Of a DNA stretch of 64,000 nucleotides, positions 56,085 through 64,000 are shown piece by piece. The notes beneath the pieces were generated by a model. The model ran no database searches. It saw only the letters and a program-made list of their open reading frames with translations, and was not told the origin of the DNA. Both the position numbers and the translations under genes were made by a program. How positions within the stretch are numbered: position 1 is the first letter of the stretch; each line of letters starts with the position of its first letter. The stretch is from Paracoccus litorisediminis (GTDB lineage Bacteria > Pseudomonadota > Alphaproteobacteria > Rhodobacterales > Rhodobacteraceae), in contig NZ_WMIG01000012.1 of the NCBI RefSeq assembly GCF_009711205.1, positions 1 to 64,000 of the forward strand, given 5' to 3'.

Positions 56085-58327
56085 CGCCGCGCGCCAGACT
56101 GTCCCCGGGCGGGGTCGCCTTGATGCTCAGCCTGCTTGCCTCGACCGCTTTTGCGCAAGCCGTGCCCGAAATCCAGATCGCGCCACCCGAGGCTGTCGAA
56201 ACCGCCCCGGTGGAGCAGCCGGAATCGGTGCCGGTGCCGATCCCGGCACAGCGCGACGCCACCGCGCCCCTGAGCGAAGCGCCTGATCGCAAGCTGCTGC
56301 TGACGCTGCGACCGCCACCCTCATTGCCGCATAGTGTCGTCATGGGCACCAGCCTGCCGGAACCGGGCGTGGTGCGGCTGACCGGCGAAACCGCGACCAG
56401 CGAGTTTGTCCTGTGGCTGCCCGATGGGGTGCCGTTGCCCCCTGAACTGGTGCTTAGCGTCCGGTCATCCATCAACGTTCTGGCCGATACCGCCGGAATG
56501 CAGGTCACGATCAACGGCGCTACTCCGGTCGAGCTGCCGCTGAACAAGTTCGACGGTTTCGGCACGTTGCGGGTTCCTGCGCCGGACCTCGTGCCCGGAC
56601 CGAACCGGATTGCCCTGTCCTTGCGGCAGCCCCACCGGATCTTTTGCGGCCCCGATGCCAGCTTTGACGTCTGGACCGAGATCGAGTTGACCCGCAGCGG
56701 CGCGGAATATCCGGTCGATGCGCTGGTGCCGAATGCCGACCTGTTCTCGCTGGCCGTCGGCAACCAGATCAGCGCCGGGCGTCCCGTGAACCTGCTGGCC
56801 GATCCGGGGATCGAGCCTGCGGCCTTGCGCGGGCTGGCCACCGCATTGGGCGGGGCGATGCAGGGGCAGGGGCAGGTCAATATCCAGTCCTTCTACATGC
56901 CCACGGCCCGAAACAGCGCGACGGTCGCCCTGATCCCTTCGGACCGGTCCCTTGTCAGCTATCGTCAGGATGCGAATGGCGCGCCGGTGCTGCAGGTCGA
57001 ATCCGCCAATGGCGCGCTGCCGGATCTGGGCGGGGTGCTTTTGCCCGACACCATGCCGCAGGCGGCACCCCCTCCGATGCTGACGCCGGGGCAGACCAGC
57101 AGTCTGGCCGATCTGGGCGGAACCGATCTGATCGGCAACACCCATTATTACCGCCACGATTTCCGCTTCCGCCTGCCTTCGGACTGGCTTCTGCTTGCCA
57201 ATCAAAAGGCCCATCTGGACCTGCAATACGGCTTTGCCGACGACCTGCCGAAAGGCGCGATGCTGCTGGTCAAGGTCAATGACGAAACCATCCGGCTGCT
57301 GCCTTTGGATCGGAACGGTGGCCGGATTGTCGATCCCCTGACCATTCCCTTCGGTGCGCGGCTGCTTAACCCGGGGCAGAACACGCTGAGCTTCGAGATG
57401 ATGGTGCCGGGCGATCCCGCTGACGCGGCCTGCGCGCCGCGCCGTACCGATATGCTGGTGGTGACCAAGGAAACCACGATCGAAGTGCCGAAATCGCCGG
57501 CGATGCAGCTTTCGGGCATCACCAGCCCGCTTTCCACGCTGACGCCTGCGGGTATCACCGTCGATCCGCAGGCGATTGACGCCAAGCCTCTGGATCTTTT
57601 CGCGACGCAACTGGCAGCGGGGCTGACGCCAAGCGACCAGCCGGATGATCAGGTCAGCCTGAGCCTGGTCGATATTGCCGGATTGCGGCCTTCGGATGCA
57701 GGTATCCCGACGCGGGTCCTGCAAGAGGCCCTGTTCCCGGTCGAGATCGCGCCCGTGGCCAAGGCCGCGCCTGTGCCCGCGGCGCCTCAGTTCCGGCTGA
57801 GCGAGGAAAGCGAACCCGCGCCCGATGCCGAACCAACCGAGGCCAAGGAGAATGCCAAGGAGCCCGCGTGGTCCTTTGGCGGCTGGCTGTCGGGCATGCG
57901 GGAACGGGTCCGAAATTCGGCCTTCATGACCTCGGATCAGGATCTGGGCGATTGGTTGCAGGGCCGCAAGGGCGACGCGCTGCTGATGTCGGGCCATGCC
58001 GACCAGCCTGAAGCGCTGCGGCTGATCGTCGGGCCGGATGCCCAGGCGAATGCCATCGGTCCCGCCCTGAACAAGCTGCGTACCGGATCGCTGGGCGAGG
58101 GCAAGGCGGTGCTGCTGTCCAATGACGGAACCTATCAGGTCTGGGCCTCGGCGCAGCTTCCCCGCATGCGCGAGCCGGTCACGCCTCTGAACCTGCTGCC
58201 GGTTCTGGGCAATTACGCCTCGTGGTCGCCCTTCATCTTTACGCTCGGTCTGCTGGTGCTTGGCCTGATTTCGATCATTCCGGCGCTGCTGATCGTCGTT
58301 CTTTTCCGCAAGCGGAGACTGCGCTGA
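56081..58327 (+). CDS. bcsB: cellulose synthase periplasmic subunit BcsB
   Basis: 748 residues with a signal peptide (LSPGGVALMLSLLASTAFAQA) and one C-terminal membrane anchor (FIFTLGLLVLGLISIIPALL). Between them are the paired carbohydrate-binding/flavodoxin-like regions of BcsB, with family-like stretches IFCGPDASFDVWTEIELTRS and YYRHDFRFRLPSDW. It forms the periplasmic collar that guides the glucan leaving BcsA. It overlaps bcsA by ATGA and bcsZ by TGATG, implying coupled translation of the core complex. Confidence 0.94.
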   Translation: MTPRARLSPGGVALMLSLLASTAFAQAVPEIQIAPPEAVETAPVEQPESVPVPIPAQRDATAPLSEAPDRKLLLTLRPPPSLPHSVVMGTSLPEPGVVRLTGETATSEFVLWLPDGVPLPPELVLSVRSSINVLADTAGMQVTINGATPVELPLNKFDGFGTLRVPAPDLVPGPNRIALSLRQPHRIFCGPDASFDVWTEIELTRSGAEYPVDALVPNADLFSLAVGNQISAGRPVNLLADPGIEPAALRGLATALGGAMQGQGQVNIQSFYMPTARNSATVALIPSDRSLVSYRQDANGAPVLQVESANGALPDLGGVLLPDTMPQAAPPPMLTPGQTSSLADLGGTDLIGNTHYYRHDFRFRLPSDWLLLANQKAHLDLQYGFADDLPKGAMLLVKVNDETIRLLPLDRNGGRIVDPLTIPFGARLLNPGQNTLSFEMMVPGDPADAACAPRRTDMLVVTKETTIEVPKSPAMQLSGITSPLSTLTPAGITVDPQAIDAKPLDLFATQLAAGLTPSDQPDDQVSLSLVDIAGLRPSDAGIPTRVLQEALFPVEIAPVAKAAPVPAAPQFRLSEESEPAPDAEPTEAKENAKEPAWSFGGWLSGMRERVRNSAFMTSDQDLGDWLQGRKGDALLMSGHADQPEALRLIVGPDAQANAIGPALNKLRTGSLGEGKAVLLSNDGTYQVWASAQLPRMREPVTPLNLLPVLGNYASWSPFIFTLGLLVLGLISIIPALLIVVLFRKRRLR

Positions 58328-59415
58328 TGGACCGCCGAGCCTTTTTGACCTGTGCGGTCGCATCGACATCCCTGCTGCTGGGCGGCAATCGCGCATGGGG
58401 GGACATGACCACGGGCTATTTCGACCCCGAGCATCCGCTGCAGGAATCCTGGCGCATGTGGAAATCCCTGTGCCTGGATAATGCCGGGCGGGTCATCGAC
58501 GGATTTCAGAACTCTGCCAGCCATTCCGAGGGGCAGGGCTATGGCCTGACGCTGGCCGCGATGTTCGACGACCGCGCCGCCTTTGACTCGATCATGGCCT
58601 GGAGCGATGCCAATCTGGCGGTGCGCGACGACGCGCTGATGGCCTGGCGTTGGCAGCCCGATGCCGATCCCCCGATCCAGGACCGCAACAATGCGACGGA
58701 TGGGGACCTGTTCTATGCTTGGGGGCTGATCCTTGCCGGTGCGCGTCAGGACCGTCCCGACCTGATCGCCCGCGCGGGCCAGATCGCGGCGGATATCGTC
58801 CGGCTTTGCTCGGCCCCGCATCCCGACGGCAGCGGCAGGCCGATCATGCTGCCCGCCGCCATGGGTTTCCGCAGCCCCGAACAACTGGTCGTCAATCCAT
58901 CCTATTACATGCCGCGCGCCATGCGGGAACTGGCCGCGGCGACTGGCATTGCCGGTCTGGCCACAATGGCCGCGACCGGCGAAGAGCTGATTGAAACGCT
59001 GGCCCAGACCGGGCTGGTGCCCGATTGGGTCGCGCTGACGCCGCAGGGGCCGACGACGCCCCCGGAAAACTTCTCAAGCAATTCCGGCTATGAGGCGATC
59101 CGCGTGCCGCTGATGGCGCTGTGGTCGGGCAATGCGCAATCGCGGGCCGTCCGGAATTTTGCCGAGGCCACTTCGGCCGCGTGGAAGACCGACAGCCCGG
59201 CCGTGGTCTTTGACCCCATCACCCGCGAGGCGCTGGAACGCAGCAGCCATGCAGGTTATCGTGCGGTCGCGGCCCTCAGCAGTTGCGCGGCATCTGGCGG
59301 CGTTGGCTCGGTCATGCCGCGCTTTACGAGCGAACAACCCTACTACCCGGCGACCTTGCACCTGATGGCGCTGGTTGCCCAAGCCACCCAATTTCCCCAA
59401 TGCGTGCCCCTATGA
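58327..59415 (+). CDS. bcsZ: periplasmic endo-1,4-beta-glucanase, GH8 (BcsZ)
   Basis: 362 residues with an N-terminal export signal (MDRRAFLTCAVASTSLLLGG). GH8 catalytic residues are visible: the general acid Glu in SHSEGQGYGL near 67 and the Asp in NATDGDLFYAWGL near 124. It trims nascent cellulose in the periplasm and is needed for normal cellulose production in several bacteria. Start overlaps bcsB as TGATG; the end overlaps the TPR gene by ATGA. Confidence 0.94.
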   Translation: MDRRAFLTCAVASTSLLLGGNRAWGDMTTGYFDPEHPLQESWRMWKSLCLDNAGRVIDGFQNSASHSEGQGYGLTLAAMFDDRAAFDSIMAWSDANLAVRDDALMAWRWQPDADPPIQDRNNATDGDLFYAWGLILAGARQDRPDLIARAGQIAADIVRLCSAPHPDGSGRPIMLPAAMGFRSPEQLVVNPSYYMPRAMRELAAATGIAGLATMAATGEELIETLAQTGLVPDWVALTPQGPTTPPENFSSNSGYEAIRVPLMALWSGNAQSRAVRNFAEATSAAWKTDSPAVVFDPITREALERSSHAGYRAVAALSSCAASGGVGSVMPRFTSEQPYYPATLHLMALVAQATQFPQCVPL

Positions 59416-60800
59416 TCCGTTCGACCATCTTTGCAGCCATGATGCTGGCGGCTCTGCCCGCCTTCGCGCAGGACGCTCCGTCGCCTGACGAGTTCCTTGC
59501 CCTCAACATCTATCTGCAGCGCAATGAGACCGCTGCGGTCGAGGCCGAACTGCGGCGCCTGCGGTTGAAATACCCGCAATGGACGCCGCCCGCCGATCTG
59601 CGGCAATTGTCGAATTCGGCCCCCAGCGGCGAGATCGACACCTTCTACAAGCAGATTGCCGCCGGGCAGATCGAACAGGCGCGCGGGACCCTTGCCGCGA
59701 TGCGTCGGGATTATCCGAACTGGACCCCGCCCGCCGACATGACCACGCAGCTTGAGACGGCTTCAGGTCAGCAGACGCTGGACTCGGCGCTGGATGGCGG
59801 GGATGTGGACGCGGCCCGTTCGGTCGCCGCGCGCACGCCCGGCCTGCTGCGCTGCGACCGGATCAACAACGCCTGGCGGATCGCCGACGGGCAACGCAGC
59901 GCGGGCCGCTCGGCCGAAGCACTTGCGACCTATCGCGCCATTCTGGGGGCCTGCGTCAATCCGGCCGATCTGACCGCAACCATCGAAAAGGCCGATGCGG
60001 TCAGCAGCAGCACCGAGTTGCGCGCCATGGTGGCGCAGGTCAGCGGACGTTTCCCCGCCGAGGCCGCGCGTTTTGATGAGCTTTTGCAGCGTCTTCTGGC
60101 TGGGCGGGGATCAGGAGCAGCCGCGCCGGCAGTCGCCCAGCCCCGGACCGAGCAACCCGCGCCGCGTCAGCAGGCCGCCACCCCGCGGGCGGAGCCTCAG
60201 CAGCAGGCGCAGCCGCAACGGCAGCAACAGACGCGCAGCCCAGATGCTGGCCGCGCCGAAGTTGTCGCGCCGCGCAGGTCGAATGAAAGCCCCGCCCAAT
60301 GCGCCGCGAGAACCGCGAATGCCCGTGCGGCGGGAACGGTTCTGGAGCGTGCCTGGTGCGTCTACAACCTGAACCGCACCATGGATGCGATGGCCGATTT
60401 CCGCACGGCCCTGTCGGGACGCCTGACCGCCAAGCAGCAACGCGAGGCGCAATATGGTCTGGCGCTGTCCTATCTGAAACTCGGCATGGCCGAAGAGGCT
60501 TCGCGGATCGCCGCCAAGACCGATTTCACCCGTCAGCAGCGCGTCGACGTCGAGCGGCAGATTCTGGACCAGCGCGGCGTGCAGGCCTATCGCGAACGCC
60601 GCTTCCGCGATGCGGTCCGCTATTTCGACGCGTTGGAGCAGGTCACTGGCGGCATCCGGCGCGATCTGGCCATCCTGCGGGCCTATGCCTATCTCAACGC
60701 GGGGCAGCGCCCCAAGGCGCATGCCGAATTCCTGCGCCTGAACAATGAACTGTCGACGACCGAGACCCGGAAAGGACTGGCCGCGGCGGCTTCGGAATAG
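59412..60800 (+). CDS. TPR-repeat protein of the cellulose operon (no outer-membrane barrel)
   Basis: 462 residues with a signal peptide (MIRSTIFAAMMLAALPAFAQ), helical TPR-like repeats (paired RLKYPQWTPPADLRQL and RRDYPNWTPPADMTTQL), a disordered Gln/Pro/Arg-rich linker (about 240-300) and further TPR-like helices. It corresponds in position to BcsC but is far shorter and lacks the C-terminal beta-barrel. It may scaffold the periplasmic path of the glucan, with a porin encoded elsewhere. ATG 59412 overlaps the bcsZ stop. The linker is too degenerate to suggest more. Confidence 0.85.
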   Translation: MIRSTIFAAMMLAALPAFAQDAPSPDEFLALNIYLQRNETAAVEAELRRLRLKYPQWTPPADLRQLSNSAPSGEIDTFYKQIAAGQIEQARGTLAAMRRDYPNWTPPADMTTQLETASGQQTLDSALDGGDVDAARSVAARTPGLLRCDRINNAWRIADGQRSAGRSAEALATYRAILGACVNPADLTATIEKADAVSSSTELRAMVAQVSGRFPAEAARFDELLQRLLAGRGSGAAAPAVAQPRTEQPAPRQQAATPRAEPQQQAQPQRQQQTRSPDAGRAEVVAPRRSNESPAQCAARTANARAAGTVLERAWCVYNLNRTMDAMADFRTALSGRLTAKQQREAQYGLALSYLKLGMAEEASRIAAKTDFTRQQRVDVERQILDQRGVQAYRERRFRDAVRYFDALEQVTGGIRRDLAILRAYAYLNAGQRPKAHAEFLRLNNELSTTETRKGLAAAASE

Positions 60801-60891
60801 GCCTTGTGCCTTGGCATCCTCGGTTGCAGGGGCTGGGTCAGGATGTGTGACGGTGCCGTCGGCACGGTGTCGATGGGAATCTGGCAAAAGC

Positions 60892-60921
60892 CTGACAGGT
60901 CGCGTCAGGAAGCTGTCAGGA
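60892..60921. repeat. inverted repeat downstream of the cellulose operon
   Basis: CCTGACAG at 60892-60899 and CTGTCAGG at 60914-60921 are perfect complements around 14 nt (GTCGCGTCAGGAAG). GTGCCG-T-CGGCAC lies about 40 bp upstream. No T-run follows. The TGACAGG core resembles the palindrome at 52749-52766 before the operon, so it may be a shared protein site rather than a terminator. Confidence 0.4.
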
Positions 60922-61009
60922 CAGATGCGCTAGGAAGCGTACCAAGCTGAGTCTGTCCGGTTCGCGGGCAGTCAGGCCGATGGTAGGTTACATCTGTAGG
61001 AGCACAATC

Positions 61010-61759
61010 ATGGCACGCATTACCGGGACCTCGGGCAACGACACGCGCAACGGCACTTCGCTGGCCGACATCATCCTTGGTCTTGATGGCGATGATCGCC
61101 TGTATGGCCGCAATGGCAACGATACGATCAATGGCGGAAACGGTCGGGATCGTCTGTTTGGTGATGACGGCAACGACCGCCTGTTTGGCGCGGCTGGCAA
61201 TGACAAGCTTTTCGGTGGTGCAGGCGCAGATTCGCTGGATGGCGGTATCGGCGCGGATGAGCTTGAGGGCGGCGCGGGCAATGACTCGCTTTATGGCGGC
61301 CTTGGCAACGACGATCTTGAGGGCGGCTCCGGTCATGACCTTCTGGTGGGGGGCGATGGCCATGATGAGCTTGACGGCGATTCCGGTAACGATTCCTTGC
61401 GCGGTGGCGCGGGCAATGACGATCTTGAGGGCGGGGCTGGCAGCGACAATCTGGCCGGTGGCTCAGGTCGCGATACCCTTGAAGGTGGGCGCGCGAACGA
61501 TCGTCTGATCGGCGGTACGGGGGCTGACTACTTCGAGTTCGAACGCGGCGATGGGCGTGACGTGATCACCGATTTCGAAAATGGCGTTGACCGTCTTCAC
61601 TTCGACGATTTCAGCACCTCGCAGGTTCGCTCGGCGATCAACTCGGCCGTGCAGAGCGGTGACGACGTGGTCATCAGACTGGATGGCGATACCAGCGTCC
61701 GGCTGAGCGATTTCCGCCTGAGCCAGTTGGATATGAAGGATTTCGTATTCGATCTGTGA
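61010..61759 (+). CDS. small RTX calcium-binding repeat protein
   Basis: 249 residues, almost entirely RTX nonapeptides (GNDRLFGAAGND, GGAGADSLDGG, GGAGNDDLEGG and others, about 18 copies), then a C-terminal domain RDVITDFENGVDRLHFDDFS and a hydrophobic end DFVFDL typical of type I secretion signals. There is no N-terminal enzymatic domain. TAGGAGCACAATC precedes ATG 61010. The product is probably secreted and folds on calcium; a matrix or adhesion role beside the cellulose operon is possible but unproven. A strong terminator follows. Confidence 0.9.
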   Translation: MARITGTSGNDTRNGTSLADIILGLDGDDRLYGRNGNDTINGGNGRDRLFGDDGNDRLFGAAGNDKLFGGAGADSLDGGIGADELEGGAGNDSLYGGLGNDDLEGGSGHDLLVGGDGHDELDGDSGNDSLRGGAGNDDLEGGAGSDNLAGGSGRDTLEGGRANDRLIGGTGADYFEFERGDGRDVITDFENGVDRLHFDDFSTSQVRSAINSAVQSGDDVVIRLDGDTSVRLSDFRLSQLDMKDFVFDL

Positions 61760-61782
61760 TCGCTAGGCGCATGACGCCTTAT

Positions 61783-61810
61783 GGACCGGCGCAAAGGTGC
61801 CGGTCCTTTT
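61783..61810 (+). terminator. rho-independent terminator after the small RTX gene
   Basis: GGACCGGC at 61783-61790 pairs perfectly with GCCGGTCC at 61799-61806 around an 8-nt loop, followed by TTTT at 61807-61810. It lies 24 bp after the RTX stop. It could also end transcription from the convergent FMN reductase gene, although the minus side lacks a T-run. Confidence 0.7.
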
Positions 61811-61827
61811 CGCAAAGAGGCTGGCGT

Positions 61828-62382
61828 TTAGCGCGACCCGACAGCAAGGCTGGCGGCAAAGCCTGCGATGAAATCGGCCAAGGCGGTGCGGGACTTTTCG
61901 TCGGTCAGATCGCCATTGGCGTCGAACAGCCCACCCGCGCGTGAGACCAGCAGCCGACCCTCGGCCCAGACCGAGCAGCGCAGCGTGCGCAGCACCGGCA
62001 GCCAGTGGTTCTGCGCCATGATCGTGCCGAATCCTCCGGGCGAGGCCCCGATCACCGCCACCGGCTTGGCGACGAAATGGCCCAGACCCTCGCCCCGCGA
62101 CATCCAGTCGATGGCGTTCTTGAACACGCCGGGAATGCCGTTGTTGTATTCGGGCGTGACCAGCAGCAACCCATCCGCCGCCCTCAACTGCTCCTGCAGG
62201 GTGACAACCGCAGGCGGCAGGCCGTGCTGGGCCTCAAGATCGCCATCGTAAAGCGGAACCTCGCGGATGCTGCCGATCTCAATGGTCGTGCCCTCAGGGG
62301 CGGCTTCGGCAGCGGCGCGCAGCAAACCGGCATTAAACGATCCCCGACGCAGGCTGCCCGACAGGCCCAGAATTTTGGTCAC
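61828..62382 (-). CDS. NADPH-dependent FMN reductase-like flavoprotein
   Basis: 184 residues with a flavodoxin-like fold: KILGLSGSLRRGSFNAGLL (FMN phosphate loop), VTPEYNNGIPGVFKNAIDW and AVIGASPGGFGT, as in ArsH/YieF-type NAD(P)H:quinone or FMN reductases. It would reduce FMN or quinones in the cytoplasm. The start is GTG 62382 with AAGGAGCG upstream; longer readings extend into the divergent regulator. It is divergent from the XRE-cupin gene and shares its promoter region, so it may be a target of that regulator. Confidence 0.87.
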   Translation of the reverse strand: MTKILGLSGSLRRGSFNAGLLRAAAEAAPEGTTIEIGSIREVPLYDGDLEAQHGLPPAVVTLQEQLRAADGLLLVTPEYNNGIPGVFKNAIDWMSRGEGLGHFVAKPVAVIGASPGGFGTIMAQNHWLPVLRTLRCSVWAEGRLLVSRAGGLFDANGDLTDEKSRTALADFIAGFAASLAVGSR

Positions 62383-62471
62383 GATGCGCTCCTTGTGCAG
62401 TTGGTCGGGCGGACGATGGCCAGCCCGAATGGCGAAGTCCATACTCCATGTTCGCGGTCCCGTGTGCAGGC

Positions 62472-62503
62472 TTGTGGCAGGATCAATCCGTCCACTATAA
62501 TGG
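62472..62503 (+). promoter_or_regulatory. promoter of the XRE-cupin gene with an overlapping operator
   Basis: A perfect -10 box TATAAT at 62496-62501 is preceded at 18 bp by TTGTGG (62472-62477). The near-palindrome CCACTATAATGG at 62492-62503 overlaps the -10. Related palindromes at 63094-63105 and 63115-63126 lie before the GNAT gene, giving a consensus CCACTATAGTGG. Confidence 0.6.
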
Positions 62504-62522
62504 CACGATGCAGCAGGATGAC

Positions 62523-63071
62523 ATGGATTACAGGATAGGCGCCCGTATCCGCGCCGAAAGGGAAGTTCGCGGCTGGTCGCTGACCGATCTTGCCGCGCGC
62601 GCAAGCGTCTCTCGCGCGATGATCCACAAGGTCGAGCGGGGCGACAGCAGCCCGACGGCAAACCTGCTGGGCAAGCTATCGGGAGCTTTCGGGTTGAGCA
62701 TGTCGACCCTGCTGGCGCGCGCAGAAGCAGCGGGCGGGTCGCTTTTGCGCAAGGACGATCAACCCATCTGGACCGACCCCGAGACGGGGTATCTCCGGCG
62801 GCAAGTGTCGCCCCGTTCGGACCTGCCGGTCGAACTGGTGCAGATCAATCTGCCGGCCGGGCAGGAGGTGCCGATGCCTGCCTCGGCCTATACCTTCATT
62901 CGCCAACTGATCTGGGTGCTAAAGGGCGATCTGGTCTTTGTCGAAGGCCCCCTGCGCCATGAACTGCATCAGGGGGATTGCCTGCAACTGGGGCCCCCCG
63001 CCGATTGCATTTTTCGCAATGAAGGCGACCGCGACTGCGTCTATGCGGTGACGATCCTGCGTGATGCCTGA
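62523..63071 (+). CDS. XRE-family regulator with cupin sensor domain
   Basis: About 182 residues: N-terminal XRE helix-turn-helix (IGARIRAEREVRGWSLTDLA, ASVSRAMIHKVERGDSSP) and C-terminal cupin fold (LPAGQEVPMPASAYTFIRQL, WVLKGDLVFVEG, LHQGDCLQLGPP). Such proteins bind a small molecule and repress nearby genes. ATG 62523 has AGGA 4 nt upstream; ATG 62508 lies in the same frame 5 codons earlier, directly at the predicted transcript start, and could be used leaderless. The palindromes before this gene and the GNAT gene suggest autoregulation and a small regulon. Confidence 0.88.
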   Translation: MDYRIGARIRAEREVRGWSLTDLAARASVSRAMIHKVERGDSSPTANLLGKLSGAFGLSMSTLLARAEAAGGSLLRKDDQPIWTDPETGYLRRQVSPRSDLPVELVQINLPAGQEVPMPASAYTFIRQLIWVLKGDLVFVEGPLRHELHQGDCLQLGPPADCIFRNEGDRDCVYAVTILRDA

Positions 63072-63081
63072 AGTGGTTACG

Positions 63082-63126
63082 TTGACAGCTGGTCTACAAT
63101 AGTGGACATTATCGCAACTATAGTGG
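63082..63126 (+). promoter_or_regulatory. promoter and operator region of the GNAT gene
   Basis: TTGACA at 63082-63087 may be a -35 box, but no well-spaced -10 is obvious. Two related palindromes, CTACAATAGTGG at 63094-63105 and CAACTATAGTGG at 63115-63126, are 21 bp apart, two helical turns, and resemble CCACTATAATGG at 62492-62503. Confidence 0.5.
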
Positions 63127-63139
63127 CGAGTGGGCTAAG

Positions 63140-63661
63140 ATGGATATTCGTGACGCGGACGAACATGACCTTGAAGGGATCATGGCGATCTACAATGACG
63201 CGGTTGAACACACGACGGCGATCTGGAACGACACCAAGGTCGATCTGAACAACCGGGCGAACTGGCTCGCCGATCGGCAGCGGGCGGGATATCCCGTGCT
63301 GGTCGCGGTGAATGACGGCGGGGATGTTCTTGGCTATGCCTCGTTTGGTGACTGGCGCGCCTTTGACGGCTATCGCCACACGGTTGAGCATTCGGTCTAT
63401 GTGCGCGCCGATCAGCGCGGTGCCGGCATCGGCAAGGCGTTGATGCTGGCCCTGATCCAGCGCGCGCAAAACATCGGCAAGCATGTGATGGTCGCGGGGA
63501 TCGAGGCCGGGAATATCGGATCGATCCGTCTGCATGAGAAACTGGGCTTCGAGCAGGTCGGCCTGCTGCAAGAGGTCGGAATGAAGTTCGGCGGCTGGCT
63601 GGATCTGGTGTTCCTGCAGCTGAAGCTTGATCAGCGACAGGTTCCGCCGCCCGCCGCCTGA
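63140..63661 (+). CDS. GNAT N-acetyltransferase, phosphinothricin/methionine-sulfoximine type
   Basis: 173 residues of the PAT/MddA-like branch of GNAT: IRDADEHDLEGIMAIYNDAV at the N-terminus, LGYASFGDWRAFDGYRHTVE, the acetyl-CoA loop VRADQRGAGIGKALM, AGIEAGNIGSIRLHEKLGFE, and VGMKFGGWLDLVFLQ at the end. The family acetylates phosphinothricin or methionine sulfoximine/sulfone amino groups. Native substrate is uncertain. It follows the XRE-cupin regulator by 68 bp and is preceded by two copies of its probable operator. Confidence 0.88.
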   Translation: MDIRDADEHDLEGIMAIYNDAVEHTTAIWNDTKVDLNNRANWLADRQRAGYPVLVAVNDGGDVLGYASFGDWRAFDGYRHTVEHSVYVRADQRGAGIGKALMLALIQRAQNIGKHVMVAGIEAGNIGSIRLHEKLGFEQVGLLQEVGMKFGGWLDLVFLQLKLDQRQVPPPAA

Positions 63662-63663
63662 AA

Positions 63664-64000
63664 TCAGGTCGCCGCCCGGCGATCCGTCCGGCTTTTCCAG
63701 GTTGGTCTGAGTTCACTGATCAGCACGCCCATCACGATCAATGCGCCGCCGATCAAGGCAAAGGGTCCCAGCCGCTCGCCCGCGATGCGCCCGACGATGC
63801 CGGCCCAGACCGGCTCGCCGGCATAGATGACCGTGGCGCGCGTCGGGGATACGGTCTTTTGCGCCCAGTTCATGACCAGTTGGATCATGGCGCTGGCCGC
63901 ACCCAGACCGATCACCGCGCCCACCCAGATCCACGAGAATTCCGGCCATTCGACCCCGGCAATCGGCATCGACAGGAAACAGAACAGCGCCACCGCCAGC
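63664..64000 (-). CDS. EamA-family transporter, C-terminal part (N-terminus outside window)
   Basis: The frame is open to the right edge of the window and stops at 63664. It shows the last four membrane segments of an EamA/DMT permease (WVGAVIGLGAASAMIQLVMN; RATVIYAGEPVWAGIVGRIA; GALIVMGVLISEL) and a basic tail. The family exports or imports metabolites; the substrate is unknown. It is convergent with the GNAT gene, with only 2 bp between stops. Confidence 0.85.
   Translation of the reverse strand, partial: LAVALFCFLSMPIAGVEWPEFSWIWVGAVIGLGAASAMIQLVMNWAQKTVSPTRATVIYAGEPVWAGIVGRIAGERLGPFALIGGALIVMGVLISELRPTWKSRTDRRAAT

Noticed and set aside
63082..63087. TTGACA as a definite -35 box for the GNAT gene
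   Set aside because: No good -10 at 16-18 bp; kept only as part of a regulatory region.

Overview
This 64 kb window is GC-rich alphaproteobacterial DNA. Gene content (formamidase/AmiS/FmdB, fused indolepyruvate:ferredoxin oxidoreductase, BcsN-type cellulose operon, many ABC/NCS1/APC transporters) and protein style suggest Rhodobacteraceae, most like Paracoccus. The genus is an inference, not shown directly. No rRNA, tRNA, CRISPR array, replication origin or intact insertion sequence was seen.

Layout. 0-11 kb: tail of a PfkB sugar kinase, gamma-glutamyltransferase, a serine-type sulfatase with its radical-SAM maturase, fused indolepyruvate:ferredoxin oxidoreductase and dihydroxy-acid dehydratase. 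11.2-15.1 kb: a one-polypeptide adenylation/carrier/membrane-acyltransferase protein, then about 1.5 kb with no intact gene and a decayed IS5-family transposase. 15.2-24 kb: a TIM-barrel protein with an MFS transporter, then on the minus strand a polyamine-type ABC transporter operon (potDABC-like) ending in a HisN-like phosphatase and a MocR regulator. 24.3-36.2 kb: catabolic genes (DadA, two SDRs, polysaccharide-deacetylase-fold hydrolase, GMC/choline dehydrogenase, NCS1 permease plus a tiny membrane protein, agmatinase-family ureohydrolase, APC permease) with two related LysR regulators that share an operator-like sequence. 36.2-37.9 kb: three adjacent pseudogenes, two joined by a deletion. 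38-44.8 kb: formamidase operon divergent from an NCS1-permease/histidine-kinase fusion, a REC-histidine kinase and an OmpR-type regulator. 45-52.7 kb: an RTX protein and a four-gene signalling operon (hybrid kinase, CheR, REC-PAS-GGDEF, EAL). 53-60.8 kb: cellulose operon bcsN-bcsA-bcsB-bcsZ-TPR. 61-64 kb: a second RTX protein, FMN reductase, XRE-cupin regulator, GNAT acetyltransferase and the C-terminal part of an EamA transporter.

How it fits together. The c-di-GMP signalling operon is divergent from the cellulose operon, whose BcsA keeps both PilZ motifs, so local control of cellulose by c-di-GMP is a reasonable reading. The formamidase operon and the permease-kinase system share a divergent promoter region holding TGTAA repeats at about one helical turn, as expected for an OmpR-family regulator, which suggests a transporter-coupled sensor for a small amide or nucleobase-like nitrogen source. 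The two most unusual proteins are that permease-kinase fusion (40375-43008) and the ligase-carrier-acyltransferase fusion (11184-13622).
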